DNA of 64,000 nucleotides from Paenochrobactrum glaciei (lineage in GTDB: Bacteria; Pseudomonadota; Alphaproteobacteria; Rhizobiales; Rhizobiaceae): positions 620,001 through 684,000 of the forward strand of contig NZ_BAAADE010000001.1 in assembly GCF_039522165.1 (NCBI RefSeq). The letters are read 5' to 3'. The first letter of the stretch is position 1. Every line of letters begins with the position of its first letter. The notes under the pieces are model-generated. The model had not been told where the DNA came from. It ran no database searches and saw only the letters and a list, made by a program, of their open reading frames with translations. Shown piece by piece: positions 43,422 to 52,658 of the stretch. A program made the translations under genes and the position numbers.

Positions 43422-43455
43422 CCATGACATGATTACAACAGTGATCATGTCTGGT
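43422..43455. other. Hairpin downstream of podJ
   Basis: GACATGAT (43426-43433) pairs with ATCATGTC (43444-43451), extended by ACCA/TGGT across a single bulge. There is no T-run, so a terminator role is doubtful. Confidence 0.45.
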
Positions 43456-43587
43456 AACCTTATATTCAATAGATGTTTGACATTACACCCATGAGGGCGC
43501 AAGACATTTGATTATGGATCAAGGTGTTGCGGCCAAGCGCGAGCCGTAAGACGAAGCTGTCATTGCGCCACAAAACCGGAATCGGAA

Positions 43588-44505
43588 TTGGGTATTTATC
43601 TTCCCATTGCGGAACTGTCGGTCAACATGTTCGTTTTGTTGGGCATGGGGGCAGCGGTCGGTTTTTTGTCAGGCCTTTTCGGGGTCGGCGGCGGCTTTCT
43701 CATCACCCCTCTTCTGATCTTCTATAATATTCCACCCGCTATAGCCGTTGCGACCGGCGCAAATCAGGTCATCGCCTCTTCCGTATCGGGTGCTTTAGTG
43801 CATTTCAAACGGCGCACGCTAGATATCAAACTTGGCACTTTGCTGGTGATTGGCGGCTTAATCGGCTCACTGATCGGTATTTATGTTTTCTCGTGGCTGC
43901 GTGATCTTGGTCAGCTCGATCTGATCGTTTCCATTCTATATGTGTTCTTTCTCGGCACCGTCGGCGGCTTGATGTTGGTCGAAAGCTGGAAGACCTTGCG
44001 CCGCAATAAATCGGGTGCTGCACCCGTTCGGAAGTCCGGCCATCATAACTGGATCCACCGTCTGCCGTTTAAGATGCGTTTCCGCGCATCAATGATCTAT
44101 GTCAGTATTATTCCGGTGCTGGGTATCGGCTTTTTCATCGGCCTTTTATCATCCGTGATGGGTGTCGGTGGCGGCTTTATCATGGTACCGGCGCTCATTT
44201 ATATCTTGCGCGTCCCCACCAATGTGGTTGTTGGCACATCGCTGTTTCAGATCACTTTTGTCACTGCGTTCACCACCGTCATGCAAGCGACCACCAACCA
44301 GTCAGTTGATATAGTGCTTGCCTTTTTGCTGATGGTCGGCGGCGTGATTGGCGCACAATATGGCGCAAGAGCCGGTCAAAAATTACGCGGCGAACAATTG
44401 CGCCTGCTGCTTGCTCTGATGGTGCTCGCGGTGGCTTTACGGCTTGGTTATGACCTCTTCATCCAACCGGATAATCTCTTCTCAATTTCCATTGCGGACT
44501 TATGA
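43588..44505 (+). CDS. TauE/SafE family (DUF81) anion exporter
   Basis: A 305-residue membrane protein with about eight helices in two related halves, each carrying the glycine-rich family motif (GLFGVGGGFLITPLL near 30 and SVMGVGGGFIMVPAL near 190). The family moves sulfite, sulfoacetate or related anions. The start is a TTG giving the conserved IYLPIAELSVN N-terminus, with GGAATCGGA just upstream; the next ATGs would remove part of it. It overlaps the following TIGR02186 gene by 4 nt. The two occur together in many alphaproteobacteria, so they probably form one transport system. Confidence 0.88.
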   Translation: MGIYLPIAELSVNMFVLLGMGAAVGFLSGLFGVGGGFLITPLLIFYNIPPAIAVATGANQVIASSVSGALVHFKRRTLDIKLGTLLVIGGLIGSLIGIYVFSWLRDLGQLDLIVSILYVFFLGTVGGLMLVESWKTLRRNKSGAAPVRKSGHHNWIHRLPFKMRFRASMIYVSIIPVLGIGFFIGLLSSVMGVGGGFIMVPALIYILRVPTNVVVGTSLFQITFVTAFTTVMQATTNQSVDIVLAFLLMVGGVIGAQYGARAGQKLRGEQLRLLLALMVLAVALRLGYDLFIQPDNLFSISIADL

Positions 44506-45338
44506 TCATGCAGTGGCGATTCTCTCACATCATCCCTTATACCGCACTTATTTTGAGCTTAATGGCAAGTGCAGCACAGGCCATTGAGCCGGAAACAGCA
44601 TTCGGTCTACCGCATTTACAAACTCCGGCTGCCGAAACGGTCGAGATCGGCCTATCCACCGAAACAATCGCGCTGACATCAAACTTCAGCGGCACCAATC
44701 TCACGATTTTTGGCGCACTCGATAATGCCGATCCGCTCATTCAGCGCCAAGGGCGCTACGATATTATTGTCGTGCTGCAAGGCCCCTCGCGTGATCTGGT
44801 CGTGCGCAAAAAAGAGCGCCATTTAGGTGTGTGGATCAACGCGGCCTCCGAAACATTCTTGGGCGTTCCGCTCTCTTATTCGCTCGCCTCAACGCGTAAT
44901 CTGCAAGATATTACCGACCCGAAAACCTATCGGCAGCTTTCAGTAGGCACCAGTAATTTCTATATGGCACCGGAGGACCCTAATAGTCTTTCGGGCAATA
45001 TTCCTATTTTCAGCGATGAGTTACGTGCCATTAAAACCCGTCAGGGGCTTTATACCCAGCGCATTGGTGGCGTTGAATTTATCTCGCGCACTCTTTTTAG
45101 AGCGACCCTTGCATTGCCAGCCAACGTGCCTGTTGGCCGTCACAAAGCACGCGCCCTGCTGTTTCGCAATGGTGTTTTCTTGCGTGAAGCCAATGCAGGT
45201 TTAGAAATTGTCAAAGCTGGTTTTGAGCAAAGCGTTTATGAGGCCGCGCACAAGCACAGCCTCTGGTATGGTTTATTTGCTGTTTTCTTAGCAATGTTTA
45301 CCGGTTGGTTCGGACGTATTCTGTTCAAGAAAGACTGA
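44502..45338 (+). CDS. TIGR02186 family membrane protein
   Basis: A 278-residue protein with a Sec signal (to about AQA, residue 27), a large periplasmic beta-rich domain and one C-terminal membrane helix (about 252-272) with the LWYGLFAVFLAMFTGWFGR pattern of the alphaproteobacterial TIGR02186 family. Function unknown; it is regularly encoded with TauE-type exporters and here overlaps that gene by 4 nt (ATGA), so it is likely an accessory subunit. A second ATG two codons in is an equal start candidate. Confidence 0.85.
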   Translation: MIMQWRFSHIIPYTALILSLMASAAQAIEPETAFGLPHLQTPAAETVEIGLSTETIALTSNFSGTNLTIFGALDNADPLIQRQGRYDIIVVLQGPSRDLVVRKKERHLGVWINAASETFLGVPLSYSLASTRNLQDITDPKTYRQLSVGTSNFYMAPEDPNSLSGNIPIFSDELRAIKTRQGLYTQRIGGVEFISRTLFRATLALPANVPVGRHKARALLFRNGVFLREANAGLEIVKAGFEQSVYEAAHKHSLWYGLFAVFLAMFTGWFGRILFKKD

Positions 45339-45360
45339 TTGAAAAGATAAAATCAGTCTT
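45331..45360. terminator. Hairpin spanning two convergent stop codons
   Basis: A perfect 10-bp stem AAGACTGATT with AATCAGTCTT and a 10-nt A-rich loop includes the TIGR02186 stop in its left arm and the wzz-like stop in its right end. The T-runs are weak on both sides. Confidence 0.5.
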
Positions 45361-47185
45361 ATTCTTCCACCGTTTCATTACGTCGCCAGCGCTGGACATG
45401 CGGCCAGAACCCGCGCATCAGCGCGAAGCCTATCCCTGCAATAAAGCCCAAAATCAAACCGGCGATAACGATCATTTTACGCTTTGGCGCCGATGCCGTT
45501 AATGGTGGCCGTGCCTCGGTAATCACCCGCACATTGGTGCTGTTCAGGCTTTCTTGTTCGTTCGTTTCACGCGAGCGCAACAAGAAGGCTTCATAAATGC
45601 TGCGATGTGCTTCTGCTTCACGCTCCAGCTCACGCAGTTTCACACGTTCGGCGTTGCTGTCGGCATGTTGCACTTTCATCTCTGCCAAACGGTCACCAAG
45701 TTCTTTTTCCTGCTGCACAGATCGTTTCTGTTCAACTTGTAAAGATGCACGTACACGGCCAAGTTCAGCGTTAATTTCGCGGCGTGCACCCGCGACTTGC
45801 GACTGCGCCTGTATCAATTGCGGATGTTTTGGTCCCAATGTCATAGCCAAGCCATCAGCGGTGGAGCGAGCTGTTGCATATTGTCCGCGCAATAAGGTCA
45901 AGGTGCCAGACTGCAATTCTTCAGGCAAAGAGCCAGACAAAACACTATCTGGCGTTGCTTCACTCAACACCTTTGCACGCGCATTCAAACGCACAGTTTC
46001 AGCACGCTGCGTAGATAATTGCTCGCTCAAGCGTGCCAGATCATCATCGGTAATCGAGCGGCCTTGCAGATCGATCAAATCATGTTCAGCACGATATTGA
46101 TCAACGGCATTTTCAGCATTTTGCACAGCCAGTTTCAAATCGGCTAAGCGTTTGGAGAGATCTTCCGACGTACGACGTGCTGCATTTTGCTGCAATGACG
46201 TCAACTCATCCTGAAACACGCGGCTGATTGTATTAGCAAGCAAAGCCGACTTCACCGGATTTTGCGTTTTCACACCGATGGTAAAAACGAAGGTCTTTGC
46301 GTCACGTTCCAAAATCAGGCTTTTGGCCAGATCCTGCAAAACCTGCGTTTCTAAAATTGCCGGATCAACCGGCTCCTTTGATACGAATTTTGCTTTCAGA
46401 TCACTAATAATATTAGCCAAAGGCCCAACCGGCGCCGCACTGCCGTTAAACTCAGGATCAGCCATCAGGTCTACATCCTTAATCACTTTCAGCAAAACAC
46501 TGCTGGAGCCGATCATGCGCATCTGACTTTCAGCGATCGCAAGGGTCGCATCCGTCGGCAATTGGCCAGGCGTCAGTTCGCGTTCCACCACTTTAATGTC
46601 GCGCGGATCAACCAGCAAATCCGTATAAGCGGTATAAATATTAGGCAATGACAATGCATAAAGAATGGCTGCGACACCACCGATTGCGGTGCTGGCAATC
46701 AGAGTTTTCTTGGAATTTTCCAGAATATTGAAAACCAGACGCGGGTCGATCAGCGGCTTCCAACCCTTAACCCCATCGCCCTGCACCTCAGCCTCAGCCT
46801 CTGCCATCATGGCAAGGCTATCTTCAAGCTGACGCTGCTGAAAATTATCAAAACCGCGATCAATATCCTGCTTGATCTCGGCCAATTTGCGCTGAATTTC
46901 AGCCATTTCCAGATTATCTAAAGACGGCGCAGCAGCATCCTGTTTCACAGCCACAGTTTTTTCTGGCGTTCCAGTAAAACTTGCTTTTTCGCGTTTTTTT
47001 CCGGCCACAGGCGGCACCCATGGCGGCACGACAAATTCATGCGGCTCACGCACATTCAATGTGTCATCAGCCGGTGGCGTTAGCGGATCAGCATTTGAGC
47101 TCACTTCCACATGCAGTGAACGGCGAGCATAAGACAAGAGCGGCTTTGCAGCTCTGTCATCCTGTCTTCCTTTCTCATCCGTCAT
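45359..47185 (-). CDS. Polysaccharide co-polymerase (Wzz/GumC/ExoP type, no kinase domain)
   Basis: Inner-membrane chain-length regulator, 608 residues. A long cytoplasmic N-terminus (1-160) precedes TM1 (about 161-179), a large periplasmic domain with extended coiled coil (about 370-560), a proline-containing segment before TM2 (about 571-590), and a short basic tail. There is no Walker A or tyrosine cluster, so the autokinase found in PCP-2a proteins is absent or encoded apart. It opens the second polysaccharide cluster and is divergent from the flippase gene. Confidence 0.9.
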   Translation of the reverse strand: MTDEKGRQDDRAAKPLLSYARRSLHVEVSSNADPLTPPADDTLNVREPHEFVVPPWVPPVAGKKREKASFTGTPEKTVAVKQDAAAPSLDNLEMAEIQRKLAEIKQDIDRGFDNFQQRQLEDSLAMMAEAEAEVQGDGVKGWKPLIDPRLVFNILENSKKTLIASTAIGGVAAILYALSLPNIYTAYTDLLVDPRDIKVVERELTPGQLPTDATLAIAESQMRMIGSSSVLLKVIKDVDLMADPEFNGSAAPVGPLANIISDLKAKFVSKEPVDPAILETQVLQDLAKSLILERDAKTFVFTIGVKTQNPVKSALLANTISRVFQDELTSLQQNAARRTSEDLSKRLADLKLAVQNAENAVDQYRAEHDLIDLQGRSITDDDLARLSEQLSTQRAETVRLNARAKVLSEATPDSVLSGSLPEELQSGTLTLLRGQYATARSTADGLAMTLGPKHPQLIQAQSQVAGARREINAELGRVRASLQVEQKRSVQQEKELGDRLAEMKVQHADSNAERVKLRELEREAEAHRSIYEAFLLRSRETNEQESLNSTNVRVITEARPPLTASAPKRKMIVIAGLILGFIAGIGFALMRGFWPHVQRWRRNETVEE

Positions 47186-47384
47186 TCTACCACCATGTCT
47201 TTAGCCCACAGATCGGCCAAACATTGGCCAGATTATCGATAAGCATAAATTTTTATGGAAAATAAATAGTTAACATCGTACTGATTTCAAAAGAATATTG
47301 CATTGATTGCAGCACACCAACCAGATTTTAAACTTTGAACCTTAGATTTTATCTTCAGCAAACAAAAACAATGGCGGACTGATT

Positions 47385-48653
47385 TTGAAATTCGGCGTTT
47401 CCCTGCAAAAACTGAAACAGACAATTTCTCCGGCAGTTATGCGGGATTATTTTGCTCTGATCAGCGGCTCACTCGGGCGCCTTGTCGTATCACTGATTTA
47501 TTTCATCGCTCTCGCCAATTCATTGTCGCTTGCCGATTTCGGACTGTTTGCAACCGCCTCTGCTGCCGGTGTGGTTTTATCACGCCTTGTCGCGCTCGGT
47601 TTCAATTCGCCGCTTTATCGTATCGCCACCGTGAAGCCGCATCTGCTTGGCACTTATACCGCCGGATATCTGCTTTCAATCCTTGCATCTATTCCGCTTT
47701 TTGCTCTGGCAACCATTGGCGCTTATCTGATCTTTTTCAAAGACAATGTCAGTTTCTGGCCATTCGCCATTATTGTGATTGCCGAAGCCCTTGTCTGGCG
47801 CTCAGCTGAAATCATCATCATCGTCAATAATGGTTTAGGACGTTTCGGCAGAGGTTCATTTTTAACCATCGCCGGAACAGCTGCCCGCTCGGCTGCGGCC
47901 TTTCTCTTTGCCTTTACCAGCGCAAAAGACATCTCCCATTGGGCATGGTGGTATTTAGGCGCTAATGTCTTTTCGCTTTTATTAGCCCTGCAATTTTACC
48001 CGAAAGTGCGGCTACGCTTACGCCCGAAACTATATATGCGGCGCATAGCGGATTCACTCTCAGTCACGGCAGCTGAATTTTTATTTTACCTGCAAAATGA
48101 GTTCGACAAATTATTGGTTTTAAGCTTTGGCGGCCCGACCATTGCTGGTATTTATGCCATTATCATGCGGCTTGTCGATCTAACCGCTGTACCAATCCGC
48201 TCATTCAATATGATGCTCGTGCAAAAACTGATGCGCAAACCCGACCTTTTAGCGTCTGCCAAAATCAAACTGGGTATGGAAGGCGGCATTTTTATTGTTT
48301 CCACCATCGCCTTAGGCGGGTTGGCAGCGGTTTTATATATTTTCCCGAATGCACTGGGCAGCAATGTGGCGCCAGTTGCGGGTTTGGTGCCATTGGTTTT
48401 ACTGGTGCCAAGTTTGCGCAATCTCATTGAATATCAAAATGAATTGCTTTATGCACGCGGCCAATCGGGCTTACGTGCCATCAATTTAAGCGTAACCGCA
48501 CTGATCAAAGCGCTGCTTATCTGGCTGTTACTGCGCAGCAGCCATGACGGCAATGACTGGATTGCCTGGCTGAACGCGTGCTTTGTCGTGCTTTATCTAG
48601 TCTCGGCCTGCTTTACCTATTGGCACCTCAAAAAACCTGCCAACCGCGTTTAA
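47385..48653 (+). CDS. Polysaccharide flippase (Wzx-like)
   Basis: A 422-residue, roughly 12-helix membrane protein of the MVF/PST group that would flip lipid-linked repeat units to the periplasm. The N-terminal region SGSLGRLVVSLIYFIALANSLSLADFGLF is characteristic. The start is a TTG with GGCGGA about 7 nt upstream; the next ATG is 18 codons inside. Its stop overlaps the convergent DUF6492 gene by 4 nt. This is the second flippase in the window. Confidence 0.85.
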   Translation: MKFGVSLQKLKQTISPAVMRDYFALISGSLGRLVVSLIYFIALANSLSLADFGLFATASAAGVVLSRLVALGFNSPLYRIATVKPHLLGTYTAGYLLSILASIPLFALATIGAYLIFFKDNVSFWPFAIIVIAEALVWRSAEIIIIVNNGLGRFGRGSFLTIAGTAARSAAAFLFAFTSAKDISHWAWWYLGANVFSLLLALQFYPKVRLRLRPKLYMRRIADSLSVTAAEFLFYLQNEFDKLLVLSFGGPTIAGIYAIIMRLVDLTAVPIRSFNMMLVQKLMRKPDLLASAKIKLGMEGGIFIVSTIALGGLAAVLYIFPNALGSNVAPVAGLVPLVLLVPSLRNLIEYQNELLYARGQSGLRAINLSVTALIKALLIWLLLRSSHDGNDWIAWLNACFVVLYLVSACFTYWHLKKPANRV

Positions 48654-49513
48654 AGTCCGACAATCCGCTTTACCGTGCTACTGTCCATATTCATGAAAGA
48701 TTGCAGGCCGATTGCCACTTGGTCGGGACGCATATCCTTCATAAAAGCATCAAATTTTGCCTGATCCGGTGCAGGACCAAACCAATAAACGTGACAAATG
48801 CTCCAATCGGCATGAAAATGTCCACGGCCTTTTTCTATTTCATCAACATACTGGCCGTATAAAATACATTCGGAATAATCCCGCGTCTGCCCCAGCACCT
48901 TAACCCATGAACGGCCATTTTTCTCTTCCATATGTCGACACATGGCAAGCACGGCATCGCGCCGCCACGAAACAACATTAGCGATGTAATCATGCTGACC
49001 ATGTTCTTTAATGCCCATGATCCGTGCCGCATTATCAGACCAATTGCGATGCGGTGGTGTTGGCGGATTAAGCATAGCCTGATCGTAGCGTAGCAAACGA
49101 ATATCATCACCATGCCACAACTGGTTCGCTGCAAATTCGCGCATGAATGCAACATCAGAATCGCAGAATAAAAAGCCGTCAACATCCACATGTTCGGCAA
49201 TGGCGATACGACGCAATTGCTGCACATGCCAACCATAAAGCGGCTTGGTAAAAGGGGAAACCCAAATCTGTCTTTTGCCCCATGTTTTAGGGTCTGGCAT
49301 TGACCACAACCAGCGCGGCAACAAATCACGTTCATCAACAATGATACGCTTAGGGCTTGCTAACTGCTTGAATAAAGCCACATCCCGATGAGCAACCAGA
49401 ATATAATGCGCTTCAAAACCGGTGACATAACGATCAAGCGTCTCACACAGCAAACGGCAGCGGTCAAAATCCTTGTCGTAACTGGCCGTTACCAGCGCCA
49501 TCTGTTTAGCCAT
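48650..49513 (-). CDS. DUF6492 family glycosyltransferase-like protein
   Basis: A 287-residue cytosolic protein resembling GT-A glycosyltransferases: it opens ALVTASYDKDFDRCRLL, contains the DxD-like motif CDSDVAF near 118-124, and ends with a histidine-aspartate region (GHFHADWSICHVYW). The DUF6492 group is common in polysaccharide loci, and its activity is unproved. It overlaps the WecG/TagA gene upstream by 8 nt and the flippase gene at its 3' end, so it is the last gene of a three-gene minus-strand unit. Confidence 0.82.
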   Translation of the reverse strand: MAKQMALVTASYDKDFDRCRLLCETLDRYVTGFEAHYILVAHRDVALFKQLASPKRIIVDERDLLPRWLWSMPDPKTWGKRQIWVSPFTKPLYGWHVQQLRRIAIAEHVDVDGFLFCDSDVAFMREFAANQLWHGDDIRLLRYDQAMLNPPTPPHRNWSDNAARIMGIKEHGQHDYIANVVSWRRDAVLAMCRHMEEKNGRSWVKVLGQTRDYSECILYGQYVDEIEKGRGHFHADWSICHVYWFGPAPDQAKFDAFMKDMRPDQVAIGLQSFMNMDSSTVKRIVGL

Positions 49514-50264
49514 TATTATTTCCTTTTAACCTCAAGCGATATTTGAGCAAATGCCACAAAAACAACGGATTACCAACCAGATAACGACGCCATAAACGCT
49601 GTGGCTCCAACAACAGACGATAGACCCATTCTATTCTGAATTTGCGCATCCAAGACGGGGCACGTTTGGTTGTTCCAGCCTGAAAATCAAACAAAGCGCC
49701 AACACCGAAAACGCAGATACAATGAGCTTCACTTATTGCATGGGCAATAAATAATTCCTGCCGCGGTACACCCATTGCAACCAGCAAAATATGTGGTCGG
49801 AATTGCGCTAGTTTTTCCAAAATCACCTGTTCGTTTGTTCCATCAAAGAAACCATCCGAAATCACTTGAATATCATGCTGCGGTGTTTGTTTTTTGAAGT
49901 TTTTACAAGCGCGGGCAACTTCTTCAGGCTTTGCACCCAAAAGTCCGACACGTAGAGGCTCGTCAATAAACTTCAATAAAGCCGGCACAAAATCTGTGCC
50001 ATTCAGATTATCCGGGAATGAACTGCCATGCAGAACACGGCTGGCAATATCAACGCCGATACCATCTGGCAAAATTAAAAAACCATTCAAAGCCCGACGA
50101 TAATCGCTATCTCCTTGCGCGACATTGGCACAATGGGCGTTCAACCATGCAATTTTAGTGAACTGATTGGCGTGAATGCGGCTGGTCACGAGTTCCAAGG
50201 CAGGCTGCCATTTCAGCGCCACAACCGGAATACCCAATATATCGCGTTGCGGCACGTCATTCAT
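49506..50264 (-). CDS. WecG/TagA/CpsF family glycosyltransferase
   Basis: A 252-residue glycosyltransferase (GT26) that transfers N-acetylmannosamine or a related sugar to a lipid-linked acceptor at the inner membrane. Signatures are NAHCANVAQG, LPDGIGVDIASR, VGLLGAKPEEV, LLVAMGVPRQELFI and the C-terminal APSWMRKFRIEWVYRLLLEPQRLWRRY, which targets the membrane. The frame starts at a GTG overlapping the upstream stop (GTGA), but AAGAAGG about 10 nt before the ATG at 50264 favours the latter; both are possible. Confidence 0.9.
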   Translation of the reverse strand: MNDVPQRDILGIPVVALKWQPALELVTSRIHANQFTKIAWLNAHCANVAQGDSDYRRALNGFLILPDGIGVDIASRVLHGSSFPDNLNGTDFVPALLKFIDEPLRVGLLGAKPEEVARACKNFKKQTPQHDIQVISDGFFDGTNEQVILEKLAQFRPHILLVAMGVPRQELFIAHAISEAHCICVFGVGALFDFQAGTTKRAPSWMRKFRIEWVYRLLLEPQRLWRRYLVGNPLFLWHLLKYRLRLKGNNNG

Positions 50265-50287
50265 AACGTCCACGCCCTTCTTTCCGC

Positions 50288-51451
50288 TCACAATCCTGCC
50301 AAGCCTTGTTTAATTGCCCGATCCATTCCATCCAACTGCTGATGATAAAAGACTTTACCATCAAGGCGGTTACGCTCGCCAAGGCGAGCACGTTCCACCT
50401 GTTCTGTCAAAGCAGCAGCAAATGCGGTCGGTTCGTCTGCCAGAATGCAATTCTCAGGAATTTTAGAAATACCACGTACCGAATGATGTGTTGCCACACA
50501 AGGCATACCGAGTTCAAATGTTTCAATAGTTTTAAGCTGCACACCCGTTCCGGCAACACTGACGAGCGGCACCACCGCTGCACCTTCAACAAATGCAACC
50601 GCATCCGGCACACGTCCTAAAAATTCGACATCCGGCCACGTATCAATTAAATCAGACGGCGTGCTGCCAGCAACCGCAATTTTCATGTCCGCAGGGAGCA
50701 GTGGTTTGACTTTATTCAAAAACCACTCAAGCCCGATACGGTTTGGCTGCCATGTCCATGTGCCGATCAAGGCCAGATCATATTGCAATTCACGCATCAC
50801 AGGCTCTGGGGGCTGCTCTGTCATCACCAATGGTAAAGTAGCAAATTTGGAAGATGGAAGCCCCAGCATCACGCCATCTTCATCGGCCAAAGTAAACACA
50901 AATGCGGCCTGATCACATAAGCGTTTTTCAAGCTTTGCCAGTAATCGGGCTTCACGTTTAAACAAAATCTTCTGAACAATATCTTTAACCGCATCCGCAT
51001 TTTCTGCTGCCGAGCGATGTTCGACATTATGCGCGACAAAAATCGACGGTTTATCTTTTAAAAGATGTTCAAAAGCACCGGCAAGCGCCACACCGTTAAG
51101 CACATAGGCATCAAACTCACCAGCTGATGCAATTGCATCTTGAAATGCCTGATCTGAAATCACGCGCAGCTTCACCGATGAAACCGTCAAACCGGTGCGA
51201 ACGGCTTTCAAAATCCATTTTATCTTTTGTTTGAAACCGGCATCTTGGGTGCGGACATCCACCTCTCCCAGAAGAATAGTATTCTCCGGCATGGAAGACA
51301 CGCGCCCCGGCCAGTTAAAGCCCAAAATAGTGACCTGAGCACCTGAGCGTATCAACCCATTAATGATCGCAGCATTCGCCACTTCATAACCGGTCGTGCT
51401 GCCATGGCTTGGCACCAGCGAGGTGATGAATAACAATCGTAATGGTTGCAC
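50288..51451 (-). CDS. GT-B glycosyltransferase (GT4-like)
   Basis: A 387-residue glycosyltransferase with an N-terminal LLFITSLVPSHGSTTGYEVANAAII domain, a FVAHNVEHRSA linker motif and a C-terminal donor domain (LIGTWTWQPNRIGLEWFL, then VPLVSVAGTGVQLKTIETFELG). The last segment replaces the usual E-x7-E motif in a related way. Start is a GTG with a purine-rich tract upstream. It is first in the minus-strand unit with the WecG/TagA and DUF6492 genes and divergent from the next GT2 gene. Confidence 0.87.
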   Translation of the reverse strand: MQPLRLLFITSLVPSHGSTTGYEVANAAIINGLIRSGAQVTILGFNWPGRVSSMPENTILLGEVDVRTQDAGFKQKIKWILKAVRTGLTVSSVKLRVISDQAFQDAIASAGEFDAYVLNGVALAGAFEHLLKDKPSIFVAHNVEHRSAAENADAVKDIVQKILFKREARLLAKLEKRLCDQAAFVFTLADEDGVMLGLPSSKFATLPLVMTEQPPEPVMRELQYDLALIGTWTWQPNRIGLEWFLNKVKPLLPADMKIAVAGSTPSDLIDTWPDVEFLGRVPDAVAFVEGAAVVPLVSVAGTGVQLKTIETFELGMPCVATHHSVRGISKIPENCILADEPTAFAAALTEQVERARLGERNRLDGKVFYHQQLDGMDRAIKQGLAGL

Positions 51452-51662
51452 TCTTTTTCCGCCTCAATCAAAAATATGTTGTTTTAATCATAGCGTCTTT
51501 TTCATAAAGACTTACTTAAAACCACGTTTCCTTTATGTGATAAATTAAAAAGATTGTAGAAATAAACAAGATCGCAATAGTTTTCAGGCTATCAAGCAGC
51601 TAAAGACATCATACCGGAGCCATTCCGGTCTTTTGCCACCGGCATGGAAGGGTTTAAGTCAA

Positions 51663-52658
51663 ATGTTGCCAGCAATACCGGAACATATCAGCATCTATGC
51701 AACCAGCACCGGTCTTGACTACGCACAAGTGGATACAGTTGTCACCCTGCCGACATTTCGCCGCCCCAATCATGTCCTCAAAACACTTCACTCGCTAGCC
51801 ACACAAATTACAAGCCGTAATTTCGCAATCATTCTGGTTGAAAATGAAGCCGAAGCGCAGGAAGGCGCGATAGCTGCCGCTCCTTTATTTTTAAACAATG
51901 AATGCAAAGGCATGATCATTGTGGAAAGTGCGCGCGGTAATTGTAATGCCTATAATGCAGCATGGCTGATGGCATTGCATCATTTTCCTAACTTACAACA
52001 ATTGCTTGTTATTGATGATGATGAACTTGCAAGCCCCGACTGGCTCGAAACCATGTGTCAGGCTAAAGAACGCTATCAGGCTGATTTTGTCGGCGGGCCG
52101 CAAGTTCCGGTTTTTGAACAAGAAAGTCTGAACCATTGGGCAAAACATCCGGTTTTTTCACCGCCCTATACTGTCAGCGGTAAAGTACCCGCTCTTTATT
52201 CATCGGGTAATTTGCTTGTTTCGCGCGCTGTGCTGGATAAAATGCCGTTTCCGTTTCTCGATCTTGTTTTTAACTTTACCGGTGGTGGGGATTCCGATTT
52301 TATCAGCCGCAGTCTTGTGGCAGGTTTTACTACCGCATGGTCAGCAGAAGCGCAGGTTTTTGAAACAATACCTTCCCGCCGTCTGGAAGGCGAATGGATC
52401 AGAGATCGCGGCTTACGCAATGGTATGCTTTCTACGCGGATTGAAAAACGAAAACGGGCGCAAGAGCCTTTGGCCGATGCAAAAACCTTTTTCAAAAGCC
52501 TCGCTATTTTAGGCGTTTCACCGTTTAAAGCGCTGATCAAAGGCATGAAATCCAGATCAGTTAAGATAGGCCTTTATTATATTCACGTCGGCCTTGGTCG
52601 GGTTGCAGCTCATTTCGGATATAATCATGAACAATATCGCAATCCGGAAAAAAACTAA
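51663..52658 (+). CDS. Glycosyltransferase family 2
   Basis: A 331-residue GT-A glycosyltransferase with TLPTFRRPNHVLKTLHSL at the nucleotide site, the LLVIDDDELASPDWL acidic motif and, later, FTGGGDSDFISR. The C-terminal region is basic and has one hydrophobic stretch that may hold it at the membrane. GGAAGGG about 10 nt before the ATG at 51663 favours this start over a TTG ten codons upstream. It overlaps the polymerase gene by 32 nt, so the two are co-translated. Confidence 0.87.
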   Translation: MLPAIPEHISIYATSTGLDYAQVDTVVTLPTFRRPNHVLKTLHSLATQITSRNFAIILVENEAEAQEGAIAAAPLFLNNECKGMIIVESARGNCNAYNAAWLMALHHFPNLQQLLVIDDDELASPDWLETMCQAKERYQADFVGGPQVPVFEQESLNHWAKHPVFSPPYTVSGKVPALYSSGNLLVSRAVLDKMPFPFLDLVFNFTGGGDSDFISRSLVAGFTTAWSAEAQVFETIPSRRLEGEWIRDRGLRNGMLSTRIEKRKRAQEPLADAKTFFKSLAILGVSPFKALIKGMKSRSVKIGLYYIHVGLGRVAAHFGYNHEQYRNPEKN